Origin: Phoronis australis
Lineage: Eukaryota > Phoronida > Phoronidae
NCBI GenBank assembly: GCA_002633005.1
Contig: NMRA01000543.1
Span: 87,188 to 151,187 of the forward strand
Length of the DNA stretch: 64,000 nt
Reading direction: 5' to 3'
The translations under genes were made by a program, and so were the position numbers. Position 1 is the first letter of the stretch. Each line of letters opens with the position of its first letter. Below the pieces are notes generated by a model. That model saw only the letters and a list, made by a program, of their open reading frames with translations, was not told the origin of the DNA and did not search any database. Below, one piece after another: positions 15,701 through 25,900 of the stretch.

Positions 15701-17253
15701 GGAGAATTTCTGACTACCGTCCCCTTAGTAGCTGGTAACGGAATGACAACAGTTGGACTTTGTACATGTGTTGTCACCCGAGAGGATATCGGTGACTTCA
15801 TTCGAGAAGATGTGATCTCATCCAGAAGAGATATCTCACTGAAACGAAAACATGTTTGTAGCTTGCAATTCAAATCACACACACAATGCAAGGAGGCAAG
15901 ATAAATACGACCAAACAACTAATCAACTAAAATGATTTTGAGAGGGAATCTTTTCATTGTTTTAACCCGTTTGCCATCCTGATTCTGGGCCTGTGACTTT
16001 CGGCATATGATCTCATCCAATTTACGCGTTGACCAATCATGATTTAGTTTTGGAATTCAGGCCCCATGAGTGTGGTGTTGTCGTGAAGGCTGCATGTCAT
16101 CAAGAGATTCTCGTGTTAGCGATTTTTCATTGGCTGGGAAGCAAATGGAATTCCCTTTTAAGTCGGTTCCCGAAGTTTCTCACAGTATGGCAACTCCTCC
16201 AGACAGTCATCGACGGGCAGAATGGAGGCTGTGCTAAACCACTCAGTCTGAGGCGTCGGGCTACTGAGGGAATATATTTCACTATCCCGCTACACTGGCC
16301 ATCAGTCTAGCCAGCTCAAACGTTTCACTAGACATACGCCAAATTTCCCTGGTACGTGTCCTCGGACCAGTGCATTTTTATATTCCTGAACGATAAATGT
16401 GTAGTTTTAGCAATTATTTTGGCTAGATTTTCCCATAAGTAGTAGACATTTTCACTCAGTATAAATTACAGCAATAAAATACATGTATCTGTGTTCAGTC
16501 ATATCCACAAGGGAAGGGGCAATAGGAAGTTGATGGAAAGTTGATTCCTGCTGCCATCTAGTGGCATAAGAGTGTACTTCTCAGCCTACTCTGACTTGAA
16601 CAGGGAAAGCCATAATTCTAATGTTACTTTTACACAAAATATAGAAATACAAATCAATGGCTGCCTTAGACATATTTCCAATGCACTATCCCCGGACATA
16701 ACATAGGCGGCGTACTGCTGCCAAAGTCCGTTTCAATGAGCAACCGATCGACTTAACTGAACATAGGTGGAGTTCAATCAGGTGCACCAAGAGTGTCACT
16801 ACCATACAGTTGCGAGAATACAAGGGCTCCGGAAACAAAAATCAATGTTTAAAATAAGTCTGAGATAACCGATGACTCAATTTAAGCACTCTGTAACAAG
16901 TACATTTGAAAACAATCGGCATCGATCTCACGCAATCAGTTACGACTGCTTTGTGAATGTTCTTCACTCTAGATTGACAATGTGTACGTACTCTCCGTCT
17001 GTTTCACTCGAAGTAGTATCCGCCATTGCACCATTTCGTTGTGGCTGTCCAGCTATGCTCCCAGAATTGGACTTGCCATATTTGACATGAGACCGATACA
17101 GTGATGAGTGCCCTCCTGTACTCGTACTGTTGTGATTAGTATGTTGATTGGTTGGTGATGCAGGCCAGTTGTCAATACCGTGTAGATCAGATTTAGAGAA
17201 AGAGTTAGACTTGCGCCATCCTCCCTCAGCAGTGTTGCTGCTAGCGTCCAGAG
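365..17253 (-). CDS. SENP6: SENP6/SENP7-type SUMO-specific cysteine protease, 3' part, 13 exons
   Basis: This gene encodes a ULP/SENP peptidase of the SENP6/7 branch, which in known animals removes SUMO from poly-SUMO chains in the nucleus. In transcript order the exons are 16992-17253, 15243-15838, 13449-13593, 10928-11054, 7969-8290, 7409-7530, 6474-6666, 5389-5562, 3544-3856, 3125-3241, 1842-1955, 1429-1511 and 365-773. All have GT-AG sites and compatible phases. The N-terminal half is Ser/Thr/Gln-rich and disordered. A Cys cluster and a SUMO-interacting-like VTISSDEEE follow, then the peptidase core with [49 protein letters not shown] and the catalytic His in [13 protein letters not shown]. 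The order and motifs match vertebrate SENP6 as I remember it; SENP7 is close, so the symbol is a family label. The catalytic Asp and Cys lie off the left edge, and the 5' end was not found with confidence. Confidence 0.9.
1429..1511 (-). CDS. SENP6: SENP6/7 peptidase exon (VKTWTR...EKDF)
   Basis: An 83-nt exon with acceptor TTTTTAG and donor CA|GTAAGT. It encodes [19 protein letters not shown] and then PINE, the beta-strand pair just before the catalytic His. The two-base donor overhang plus the T of the next exon completes a His codon, giving INEHAHWF across the junction. It is nearly identical to vertebrate SENP6 in this stretch. Confidence 0.92.
1842..1955 (-). CDS. SENP6: SENP6/7 peptidase exon (YLFLEKL...FFYKRL)
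   Basis: A 114-nt exon with acceptor TTACTTGCAG and donor GAG|GTAACC. It encodes [18 protein letters not shown] and then [16 protein letters not shown]. These match the helix and strand that follow [10 protein letters not shown] in SENP6/7. The phase is 2 at both ends, which joins the neighbouring exons without a frameshift. On the plus strand a 97-codon ORF overlaps it and is a shadow. Confidence 0.92.
2870..3056. repeat. Dispersed repeat family C, copy 1
   Basis: A segment with CTTTTCCGAGATGTGATG, TTTTTCAAGGGTCTTGCATA and ACCTTAA recurs in related form at about 9080-9165 (TACAGTACCTGAAATTTTCA, CTGCGATATGATG, TCTAGGGTCCAATATAACCTT), 14765-14873 (TTTTTCAAGGGTCCTGCATA) and in reverse at 63840-63960. 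All lie in introns or intergenic DNA. Family unknown. Confidence 0.45.
3125..3241 (-). CDS. SENP6: SENP6/7 peptidase exon (start of catalytic domain)
   Basis: A 117-nt exon with acceptor CCTTGCAG and donor AA|GTAAGT. It encodes [18 protein letters not shown] followed by [18 protein letters not shown]. The [10 protein letters not shown] motif is the diagnostic opening of ULP/SENP peptidase domains. This start is conserved between this sequence and vertebrate SENP6, including the preceding proline-rich VYPP. Confidence 0.93.
3544..3856 (-). CDS. SENP6: SENP6/7 exon N-terminal to the peptidase core
   Basis: A 313-nt exon with acceptor TATTTCCAG and donor AA|GTGAGT. It encodes [18 protein letters not shown], a stretch with [12 protein letters not shown], and a C-terminal FSGPVKK that joins LFVYPP of the next exon. 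This corresponds to the segment in SENP6 just before the protease (IILIFQ...IGPVEKLIVYPP). Confidence 0.88.
4227..4442. repeat. 54-bp minisatellite, four copies, in a SENP intron
   Basis: Four near-identical 54-bp units beginning GAAACTAGGGATGCCGTTAT lie head to tail. They differ by a few substitutions, for example one copy has TCG for CCG and another TAG for TGG. The unit is 18 codons long and partly open on the plus strand, but it lies within the intron between exons 3544-3856 and 5389-5562, so I treat it as non-coding. Confidence 0.9.
5389..5562 (-). CDS. SENP6: SENP6/7 conserved pre-protease exon
   Basis: A 174-nt exon with acceptor ATCTTTACAG and donor GCCA|GTAATG. It encodes [17 protein letters not shown] and then [18 protein letters not shown]. 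The pattern VEI-x-I-L and P-V-[LV]-F-L aligns with the conserved block upstream of the SENP6 protease. The phase-1 donor plus AG of exon 3544-3856 keeps the frame. Confidence 0.85.
6474..6666 (-). CDS. SENP6: SENP6/7 conserved pre-protease exon (RSIRLG)
   Basis: A 193-nt exon with acceptor TATTTCCAG and a weaker donor GAAG|GTTGGT, chosen because it keeps phase. It encodes a Ser/Thr/Cys-rich lead-in and then [20 protein letters not shown] and GIDICME. RSIR-[VL]-G followed by a P-V strand aligns with the conserved block of SENP6. The translation stays open through the donor, so a longer exon is possible, but it would break the alignment with the next exon. Confidence 0.8.
7409..7530 (-). CDS. 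SENP6: SENP6/7 exon with SUMO-interacting-like motif
   Basis: A 122-nt exon with acceptor GATTTGCAG and donor GAG|GTGATG. It encodes [20 protein letters not shown] and ends [10 protein letters not shown] hydrophobic VTI run flanked by SSDEEE is a typical SUMO-interacting motif, and SENP6 has a comparable IILSSDDDD at this place. The exon is phase-compatible with 7969-8290 (G|AA). Confidence 0.8.
7969..8290 (-). CDS. SENP6: SENP6/7 exon with cysteine cluster and AT-hook-like motif
   Basis: A 322-nt exon with acceptor CATTTTCAG and donor CCAG|GTACAG. It begins [18 protein letters not shown] and continues [11 protein letters not shown], giving five Cys spaced C-x2-C-x2-C-x6-C-x2-C that resemble a small zinc ribbon. 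It later carries KKDFYGKKL and a basic [12 protein letters not shown], which looks like an AT hook. I do not recall a zinc ribbon in vertebrate SENP6, so this may be an invertebrate feature or an exon that vertebrates lost. Confidence 0.82.
10066..10216. repeat. Pair of ~75-bp GC-rich repeat units with palindromic ends
   Basis: Two related units lie side by side (about 10066-10140 and 10141-10216). Each begins CATGGGCG and ends CGCCCAT(A/G)G, with CTGAAAAA, GTGGGG and AGCCCCC in between. The ends are inverted repeats, as in a small terminal-inverted-repeat element or its solo tandem derivative. It lies in a SENP intron. The family is not recognised. Confidence 0.55.
10928..11054 (-). CDS. SENP6: SENP6/7 low-complexity exon
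   Basis: A 127-nt exon with acceptor TGTCTTCCCAG and donor CGG|GTACGT. It encodes [20 protein letters not shown] and ends [10 protein letters not shown]. It is a Ser/Thr-rich disordered segment followed by a basic cluster that could act as a nuclear localisation signal. The phase (2 in, 0 out) links it to 13449-13593 and 7969-8290. Confidence 0.7.
11143..11345. repeat. 21-bp minisatellite, about nine to ten copies, in a SENP intron
   Basis: Tandem 21-bp units of the form GGGTACAAACCATCTTCTGA occur, with two variants (CATCTTCTGAA and CATTTTCAGAA) interspersed. The variants are not clustered, which suggests gene conversion or staged expansion. The array is just upstream, in transcript sense, of SENP exon 10928-11054. 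Open frames through it on the minus strand come from the unit being a multiple of three. Confidence 0.92.
13449..13593 (-). CDS. SENP6: SENP6/7 N-terminal-half exon
   Basis: A 145-nt exon with acceptor TATTTACAG and donor CTT|GTATGT. It encodes [20 protein letters not shown] and then [24 protein letters not shown] could be a second SUMO-interacting-type motif. No domain is recognised; membership rests on strand, splice phase and spacing. Confidence 0.65.
14765..14873. repeat. Dispersed repeat family C, copy 3
   Basis: TACAGTGTGTGAAACTTTCA, then ACATAAA, CCGAGATACCATG and TTTTTCAAGGGTCCTGCATA with ACCTTAAA. It is similar to the copies at 2870 and 9080 and lies in a SENP intron. Confidence 0.45.
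15243..15838 (-). CDS. SENP6: SENP6/7 large Gln/Ser/Thr-rich exon
   Basis: A 596-nt exon with acceptor TCGTTTCAG and donor CATG|GTAAGT. It encodes about 198 residues, mostly disordered, with [27 protein letters not shown] and two related segments carrying (L/M)PAGQMS and SGxxxNTQ or STNAQ. The internal duplication suggests slippage within the exon. Intact reading frame over about 600 nt and strong sites support it as coding. Confidence 0.8.
16992..17253 (-). CDS. SENP6: SENP6/7 upstream exon
   Basis: A 262-nt exon with acceptor GTTTTCTCAG and donor GGAGA|GTACGT, phase 1 in and 2 out. It encodes [20 protein letters not shown] and later [14 protein letters not shown], ending SSETDG before the next exon (D)EISLLDE. 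No domain is recognised. It is the most upstream exon I can place well; the start codon is further 5' (higher coordinates). Confidence 0.65.
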
Positions 17254-18792
17254 CTGAGAAAACAATACAAAACATACGCGGTTAGTGGCTGTACATATGC
17301 TCAATGATCAGACTAGGGAGATAACAAAAAATCATAATTCAATGAAAAACACCTAGTGGCAACTGTTAAAAATACAGTAGAATGAGACTGGCATGGTGGT
17401 ATTTTGGCAAAACGCTATTGCGGGGCATCCACCATGGACAGACACGCTGTAAGTGGTTTAGCACCATAACATACTTTTCAATTAAATACACATCAGCCTA
17501 TTGAACTTCATGCATCCATTTACTATATATCAGTCAACTGGTATTTATTACCTCACTTACATTTAGCAATATCATTGTTTCAGCTACGCCTGCTTAGGCT
17601 TCCAGTCCAAAGTAAAAAAATGTTGAAAGAAAACGCAATTGGCAACCAATGTTGAGCATGTGGCCAAGTAAGTCCTGCTGGTTGTAGAATTAGACTTAAT
17701 CATAAACTTAAAGCATCCAAAGAACAAAACCCAAACTGTGACAGAAGCAATTTAGGACACAAGATGGCCGACATCTGAAATTGGATTCTTATTCTTTCAT
17801 TGGAGACATAGCATAAAATCAATGCTTTACAAAGTTTCATGCTTCTCACGATATTTATTACCAGACAAAAATTTTTAAAATTATTTGCATTCACAACAAT
17901 GACGTATTAGTAAAATGAGAAGTCAATTTTAATTACTTTTGTTCAAAATTGGGTGATTTTACTGCATAACCTGCCGTTGAAAATCTACCCAGAATCATAC
18001 CAACAGCACTAACCACTAGCCAGTAGCATGATTTGGTGGATCAGCAAAACTAGTGTAGTGACGCTGACGAAGAAGTGACACTGTCACACTGGTGTAAGAC
18101 AGTACTACCCAAAGTTACACTGCACGTTAGATTGGTAGCTTCAAACATTAAAAAAACAATTTACGCAATATAAGGTCGAGCCTGTCCAAGCCATCAACAG
18201 TGTGGGCTGTGGTTAAGGCAAGTCAGCCTCAACGCAAAGTCCAGGGACGCAATGTCTGACCACGTCTCCCAGTCCCTAATTTTTCAGTTCAGTCACTGGA
18301 GACTGATTTGAGAAAAAATGATGCCAAAGTTTGATATGACTTAAAAAAATATAACCAAAGCTTCACCTGAAAGAAGAAGGGAATGGCGTTGGGACATGTC
18401 CACATTAATTGCCCAGTGACAAAAATAACGCCTAAGCTCTGGAATACATATGAACCATTCAAGAGCCCGTCGTCGACTTTTGCAAGATTATCGCCATTGA
18501 CGACTTTCACACAGTTGTCGCAAAACGTGTTCTCGCGAGCTTGAAATCGATATGGTAAATTTTGCTTTCAAAGTGGAATAAAAACAAGCAGAAATTGTTA
18601 TGAATGTCACAATCTATCTGATCGTGTGTTATAAAAGGTGATGTTATTGTTATATGCACAAATTGGATCAGCCTTGGCTGAAGTTGGATTGGATACAGTG
18701 ACATCTAACGGCAATCACAAAACTATTATCGCATGTGCCAGCTCAAGTTTTGTTCACCAGTGACTTTGTCGGGACTTTTTCCACTAGCATCC

Positions 18793-19071
18793 CAGTGGCG
18801 GATCTACGAGGGTTCAAGGGGTTTAACCCCCCCCCCCCTTGGGCCATGACCCAAACATAAAAAAACGTCTCCAGCAAAACAAAAACGGCACCGCCAGCGT
18901 GTGTAAACCCTACTAGTAAACAAAATTGACTCGGGGGCCGGTTCTGAAAATATATTTTTTTTGCATTGTGAGTCTTCGTGGCACATCGGCAAAAGGCGCG
19001 GAAATGAATTGTGCGCGCGCTTCTGTCGACACTTCTGAAGAACCCAAGCATTTTAGATGGATCCACCGCTG
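18793..19071. mobile_element. Non-autonomous TIR element, hAT-like ends
   Basis: The left end is CAGTGGCGGATCTA; the right end, read in reverse complement, is CAGCGGTGGATCCATCTA. About 280 bp lie between, with a poly-C tract. CAGNGGCGGATC ends are typical of hAT superfamily elements. No clear 8-bp target duplication is visible and there is no intact transposase inside. Confidence 0.5.
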
Positions 19072-19439
19072 AAAAAGCAGTTCTATAGCATGAGTGATTT
19101 CTTTAGGTAACTGAGCTTCTAGTTTACTCTAAGATATGTTTTGATTTGATTAGGGAAAATACTGTGGTGCCGCAACCCTGATATTCAGGCGAATTGACGG
19201 GCAACGTTTTTACCTCATCTGTCATGCCGTGTCATTCTATTACACTCCACACGTTTGTAACTCGAGTTGGTCTTGCAATGTCATACAGTGTACAACATGT
19301 CCTTTTAATATTTTTGAAAAAAAAAAATCTTCCGAAGAAATGCTATTGTGGCGAGCGCCGTGGTCTGGTCGCGATTCCATTTGAAGATACACTTTAACAA
19401 GTTATGTCAAGGAATGACCAAGGGGGCACTCACATTGAC

Positions 19440-20080
19440 AAAGTGGCCGCATTCGCGAACAGTGTGACGACAGTACCAGAAATTGGGGGGAGGCTGTTCT
19501 TTCACAACAAAGTCTTGCGGGACTCGTTCAATGTTCAGTAGGCCTCCGAGCCCTAGTTCCGACCTCAACAGCTACCGTCTTTCTACCGCAATAAGCACAC
19601 TGCCCAGTCTTCTATACTGGGAATTTTCGCACTGCAGAAAGGTCCCGGCACCCGGCGCCCGCCGGATGAAACGCTATGTACCCATGGGCATTTATTTGAT
19701 ATTAGTACTTCGGGTGTCAAGCGTTCAGACATTGGGACGTTTATTTCGAAAATTACAAGAGATGCAAATAGGTCCTGGGATACATCGTCTAGGTTTGAAG
19801 TAGGGCCATGATGAACGGGTCAAATTTAGTTGCGCATCGTAAGTCTTTTGAATGGACTTGGCAACCTCAAGGGTCTTAGTGCCAACTGAGCTGCGAAACG
19901 AGATGCTGGCATTGTAGAGGCTTACAAGCTCATTGACACAGCAGTTGACGAAATGCAAGCGTTGGGAACAAACATAGAAGATATCTATGAGGCAGAATGG
20001 TTCCAAGACGAGCAAACGATTGGATTCGTTATACAGATTCCTCGGCAGTCTAGACAACAGAAGGATAGTACTAACGTATG
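19440..20080 (+). pseudogene. Decayed hAT-like transposase fragment
   Basis: The plus strand contains broken coding sequence. The clearest piece, about 19890-20080, encodes GIVEAYKLIDTAVDEMQALG, then NIEDIYEAEW and PRQSRQQ. This is reminiscent of the domesticated and mobile hAT proteins with a helical segment before PR-x2-(G)RQ. The upstream part (about 19440-19800) has stops and frameshifts. No terminal repeats were found. It could instead be a dead host gene of the same superfamily. Confidence 0.4.
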
Positions 20081-20149
20081 AGTAACCACTGGGGATTAAA
20101 AAGTGTCTAGAGAGAAGTTTTCAATTCAATTTTTTTTGCATAGTACACT

Positions 20150-20470
20150 ATAGGTCTCGCGACGGACCAGGCCAGCTTGATTTGTGTACTGAGATATTGA
20201 GTTCAGTTTCAGTGTATTTCTGGTCGCTCGTCGAACTAGTCTTGCGATTTTTTACCAAATTGTGCTTTGTAAAACCATTTATCTCAGCCAGTACTGTTTG
20301 GTCCCGCGACAGATCGACTATTTTTACAGGGATAATAAAGCACAGGTGTACTCTTGGTCTCGTGACGGACCAGGTCAGCCTTTTTGTGTACTCTCAGTGT
20401 ACATCTGGTCCTTCTGGAAACTGGTCCAGTATATCTTTTCACCACTGTGCACAGGATGTTTTGGTTTCGT
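20150..20470. repeat. Diverged direct repeat, GGTCTCG(C/T)GACGGACCAGG
   Basis: Two segments about 190 bp apart share GGTCTCG(C/T)GACGGACCAGG followed by (T)TTTTGTGTACT, CAGTGTA and TCTGGTC. They look like an old tandem duplication. No coding potential is seen beyond short open frames. Function is unknown. Confidence 0.45.
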
Positions 20471-20892
20471 GAACCTGTTTTCAGATTGTTTCCTGATACA
20501 TTTGACGTTTTTCAATTGTTGTCAACGTGATTCAGCTTCATAGAGTGATACTTAATTATTTATTGTCGCTTTTAATAATAGACTATGAGCTGAGAGCACC
20601 ATCGTTCTCCAGTTTTTCTCGTAACGAGACAGAACACATGTTTATTTCCGGACTAACAGTACAGGTCTTCGTTCTTAAACAACTCAGTTGAGACTGCTGT
20701 TACGCGATCATGATATTTAATTTTGGCTTATGCTCTTGAATCTTTGGAAGTTGTCTAACCCCTGTATGCACACCACACTTTTTCGTATATGACTTTTCGT
20801 ATGCTAAAAAAGGTGTGTGTAAGCAGATGTTCCAGCAAAAAAATTTGCCGTCCCCGCCTCACGATGATTCCCGGGGGTCCAGAGCTCCTCAC

Positions 20893-20928
20893 CTGCCACA
20901 GTGACGGGAGCAGACTCTACAGACTCAA
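20893..20928 (-). CDS. Possible 36-nt SENP6/7 microexon
   Basis: The minus strand has GTTTCCAG, 36 open nucleotides encoding VESVESAPVTVA, then GCAG|GTGAGG. It enters with two bases and leaves with one, which is exactly what exon 16992-17253 needs (G+CT = Ala). Strong sites and phase are the only support, and a chance match is possible. Confidence 0.3.
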
Positions 20929-22674
20929 CTGGAAACAAACAATAATTTTGATGTCGTCACGAAGCAAAAGGATTTGCGAAGCTTTACTCGTGTTATTTTT
21001 ATAAGCGATCATTTGGGCAACCCAACAGTGGCACGATATAGGGTAAAGTGAAAACGCGCATTTTAAAATGTGTCGAGTATTGATGGTGAAATCGACACAT
21101 TTGTTTTCGTACGCAAATAGTGACATTAACATTTAAGTTGTATTCGATTACCCACACGACCGTAGCTCATATCAATAGCACAATGCAATATATGGTTGGG
21201 AAATATCTGAAGATGATGCGTTGGCGTCTCCTCTGCATATTATCGCTGTGCCCGGATGCATGCTGACTCAGTGAGACTCCTCGTCACTTGCCCTCACCTC
21301 AGTGCTTTGAAGCAGGCCCGCTTCTCGCTTCAAGCCTTTTACCTGATAAACCAACAGGTGAGACACGTTGACCTACTTTATCGAATTCCTATTGGTTGAT
21401 AGACAATTGGCGTTTCATTTAAAGGTACGATACGGTTAAACACAAGACTGGTGAGACTAGTGTTTTTGCGAAACGTTTGTTCTAGGAACTGTTTGAAAGT
21501 AAAGGTAATCTATTCTGTTAGTATAAATAACGTCGTGAAAACGTTTTCTATGATAGATCCTATTTGTTCATCAAGCATGTTCTAAATAGAGTGGAAATCA
21601 CTCATTAAAAGTCTATGTTGCTTTCTATGGCACCGCACTCCGCTTGTCGTTCACAAACTGATTTGACTTGGGATAGCATTTTCTAAACATAACATAGTTC
21701 CCGTGCCCTGTAATGTTGTGTTCTCTGATCGACGTCTGCCTTTCGAGGCTCGAAGGAAAGTTATCTATGTGTCTCCACTTTCGCTACCAGGCATCGAATG
21801 GACTCCGTAAATTCCTCTCACCACCAGCGGGTTTCTCGGTGGTATAACCACTTCTCTGTCGAAAATTTAAGACGTTGACATAATATTGATATCTAATTAA
21901 TTAATGCTTCAACTCATTTTGTTCCAAGCTTTTTCATTTGATGTACATGTTCTTCGCAATTCTCGGCCACGTGAGACTGACTGTGTTAGGCCTATAATGT
22001 TCTGTAAGACCGTGAAACGTTTATTTTACATCGGTGTGTGGTGGAAATAACAAAATGAACAAGTGCTAGAGTTTGTTGCACTGATGGCACTTACTTACTT
22101 GATTACTTATTTAATTACTTGCAAGACGTATAGTATGGAATATGCGTATTGTTAAGGCCACAATGTCAGGAGTGAAATTTGTAGGACGAACAATCCCTGT
22201 ACGCTATACGCTCAACCATATGGACCAATATTACACCCAGACTCAACCCATTCTCTTCCTCCCGTCTATAGGGGAAAAATTAAAAAAGCAATGCTAGCTG
22301 GATAAGTTACCATTTTATAAAGATTTTGGAGCACGTATAGTATAGTCTACAAGCTCGTCGTTGACGTCAGTGTCGGTCTTGGATAAGGCCTGGGGTTTGT
22401 TGCACTCGGGCTGACGTCTGGTGACTGAGCTGACTCTGTGAACAACAAACAATCGATCGTTGAAACTCTTTGAAGGTCATGAAAGCGGAGCAAAATACCT
22501 TTGCAAAATTTTGTGGTACTCAGGCACCTCCTTTCTTTGACTTCTAGAACACCACAGACAAGTGAAAACATCAATCATGTCCAAAATTCGTTAATTACTT
22601 CAGAATCACTGAGTATACTCAAACAAACGAATGTCTCACCTGTTTACCAAACCTCTGTTTTGTTCGCCCGTTAG
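20929..22674. other. Intergenic region between divergent SENP6/7 and LIM-KY genes
   Basis: This is the head-to-head space between the minus-strand SENP gene and the plus-strand LIM-KY gene, so both promoters should be in or near it. On the minus strand at about 22347-22440 there is an acceptor (TGTTCACAG) followed by an open stretch with VSSVTRRQPECNKPQALS. It has no convincing in-phase donor, and I leave it uncalled. No clear TATA or initiator pair could be assigned by eye. Confidence 0.4.
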
Positions 22675-22715
22675 ATACAGCAAAGAGTACGAAACAGTCC
22701 TAGGACACAGCCACG

Positions 22716-22924
22716 ATGCCCAAGGAGAGCATTGCCTGCGACTATGGAATGAACTTCAAAATCGATGCGTTTAAGATCGTGTTACCTCTTACCCCTCAGA
22801 GTGTTAACCACTCCCTCATGTCGCCGACTGTCCAAAACCCGTGCGACCGGTGCGGGTCCCCAGTATATCCAGCGGAGAAAATGGATCTTGGTCGCAGACT
22901 GACGTATCACAAGAAATGTTTTAG
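22716..22924 (+). CDS. LIM-KY exon 1 (start and first zinc half)
   Basis: The start ATG sits in CCACGATGCC. The exon encodes MPKESIACDYGMNFK and then CDRCGSPVYPAEK with YHKKCFR, the first half of the LIM domain. The donor is TTTTAG|GTAAAA. An acceptor-like CCCGTTAG at 22674 suggests that the exon begins with a short 5' UTR and that a non-coding first exon lies further upstream. Confidence 0.85.
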
Positions 22925-25900
22925 GTAAAAAAGTGACATAGCAGACTTAAAGTTGTCGGAAGAGGACAACAAGGGGCCGGGTTATTGTGCCAGATGGCAA
23001 AGAATAATGGTGGTTGAAGGCAATGACGAAATTATCGTTCTTCGGGGTAACAGAAATTAGGCGATTGTGAGTGTGTGTGTGTGTGTGCGTGTGTGTGACA
23101 GTTGTGGTGAGTGTGTGCGTGTGTGTATGCGTGTNCTCGTCTATTGCTCTGCTTAGGCATCCCAGCGACAAAAAGTTTACGCATTCCTCTGCGCAATTTT
23201 AAAACGCAATTTTAGAGATAGTTTTAATCCAATAAAATATTATTTGAGCTAGTGTGTTATATATAAATGTTACAAAGGCTTTCAAACGGTAGATAATTGA
23301 TGCGCGGCGAACTTTTTTACGTTGATTTATTGTTTGCCACTGTTTTTCAAGAACAATGATTTTGTAGATGCAAGACATGCGGCCTCAGATTGAGTTTGAA
23401 GACTTTCTACAGAGAATCCAATGATGACAAAGATATCTATTGCATACTCCATGTGCCAAAACAGACCAAGGTGAACTACGGAATAGACGCTCTTGGCATT
23501 AGCTCTCCGATGAAGATGCCGAAGACGGGACTCGTAAACAATGAGGTTGTCACTCGATCACTCGTCCTTTGAGGGCTTCCTGTTTCTCTAGATTGATTTT
23601 GTTGCCACAAAATGGTAGAATTTCACCACGGGACACTTCTGGTGGACAAGTGCAGTGTCTATTTTTAATCTCTTTTACACATATACATTTAGACTTAGTT
23701 CAGATTACAACAATGTCGGAAACCTTTAAATAAAAATGTAAAACTGACAGTTGTGAGAGTTACTTTTTCTAAAATTGGTGAAATTTGACCGTGATAATGA
23801 GTTAATGCAAGGAAAATTACATTGCTGTCTTTTTAGAAGACAATTTGTTATTGATGTGTATTAAAATGTCATTAACTACGTGATTTCTTGAATCACTCAG
23901 GCTTCCTTCAATACCGTTAAATTTAGTCAATTTGGAGGTGATTTAAGGGTTTCAAAAGGACATACGGTGCGTTATTTCTTCGGACCAGACTAGTTTGAAG
24001 AAATGGCGACCTTTCAATTCTTAAGAGCCCAGATGTTTCTTCTAAACTGGTTAAGGAGCTTTATAAGATCAGTTTTATAACGATAAGCGGCCTAAGTAAA
24101 AAAGCGCGGTTTTAATGCACTTTAAACTAAAGATCCAACTTAATGAGACTCAAAATACGATATGGATATGGCAAAATTCTGTTTTCAGGTTAGGAATTCT
24201 CCCGCCAAGGGATGGCAGTTTACACCAACCAAGCCGGAGCTGTTGGGTCAACCACGCCCGACTATTCCAAAGACGCCGCTCAAATGTTTCAAAGTAAGCA
24301 AATCATTTATCTAGCATTGGCCAAAGCAAACTAATTCACATGGACAGAATTCGCTGCAATTACTTTTTGTTGTGCTTAAAACGACGAATATGGACGATAC
24401 AATTCTAAAATTGCGAATTCGAAAATATAAAGTGGGCATAGCCACCTCATTCGACAACTATTTAAGAACGGACAAGCGTGAACGTTTTTAAACACACAAG
24501 CGCTTCAAATTAGTTTGAGAATTCAGCATTGACAGCTAAACAACAGCTAAATACTCCTTTAATATTAGAAAGCGACATAGCGACTGCTAAATATTATGCG
24601 TCCACGTTTTAGTCCTTATATGCCATGCTCTGAAACAATTCGAAAACCCTTGGCATTGACAGCCATAGAAGTGCGGCGGCTGGAACTAACCCGTCGTGGC
24701 ATGTAAACTTCATACGCGGCTTTGTCCAAAGTAGAAATCGAGTCCCAACCAAAAAAACTAAATCTGAATTAGGAATAAGATGAGATTTTGATTTTCAGAA
24801 TGTTGACCATTCAGGCATTTTGGCCGCACAACTCAACCTCGAGGAGCATCATCGCGCCGAAGAGGACGCGCTGCATAAAGAACTCGATGGGTCTCGTGCG
24901 GAGGAATTGAACTGTTTCCAGAAGTCATTCAACGCCACCGTGAGTCTCATAATTTTACGAGTTCGTTTATGGATTCACTATAATCATAACTAGAATAGGT
25001 TTTCTATCTCCATTTCTATTCAATGGACACCAATGGGCGCCAATGCTAAATCATGGCCAGATTTGGGTCTTCCAATGGCCATACACAAGGCAATTTGTAG
25101 GTTGTCTCAAAATATGTTCACAAAATATTCTTAAATAGTAGTACAAGAATGTGGTTTTACAGTGAGCTACTGGTGTTTCTATCATACCAGAAATTCCAAA
25201 GTTTGATGCTAGTGAAGTGTAAGCGATAGACAAAGCGCCACATTTGACATTTATGGCATGCAATAAAAACTCCCGACTTTGGCACAAACCCAACCAGTTG
25301 TGCAGCTCAAAGCATATAACGAGGATTCCTCTTCAAAGCTAATGTTCCTAAAAGCAGTAAAAATGAATTACCAAGTAACCATTTTGATGATTTATTGAGT
25401 TAAAATTCCTTAGAATTTGAACTAATTTTACTGTAGCATTATACCGTACACGTTAAGTGGAACATGTGGACCGGCTGCTAGTGTCAGCCATGATGAGGCT
25501 GGAAAACCCATTCGCTGTAATTTCTGTGCCTCGCAAAAGAAATCTCGGAATTCTTGGAATGCTAAAACACCATTAATTTCGAGTAAATCCGGTTTTTGGC
25601 GTTCCCATTTCAGTTTATTTTTTGTTAACATTTGGGACAGCCTATAAGTTCATCTGTATATAAGAGCAACGTAAAATGGCAGAGAAGGGGGGCGGACCCA
25701 CTGGATCCGCGCCTGATGAAATGTTTTAAGGAACGAATATTTAAAAGTCTGTTAAGATACATGTTATAGTCGTTTTTTAGATGGTGTTGATTTTATTTCT
25801 GAATACTTTATCATCATGTAGCCCCTTTAATAATTTACTTATCCATTTAAGTAAATTATTGCAAGGGAAGTCCACTTGAACCTATTGACAAACTGCCAGG

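Noticed and set aside
18289-18510. Minus-strand frame MKVVNGDNLAKVDDG... ending in a CAG|GTGAAG donor
   Set aside because: Attractive as a SENP first exon, but its phase 0 exit does not fit exon 16992-17253 or the microexon at 20893.
22347-22440. Possible minus-strand exon after a TGTTCACAG acceptor
   Set aside because: Two frames are open for about 28 codons, but no strong donor in the phase needed by a downstream SENP exon is present.
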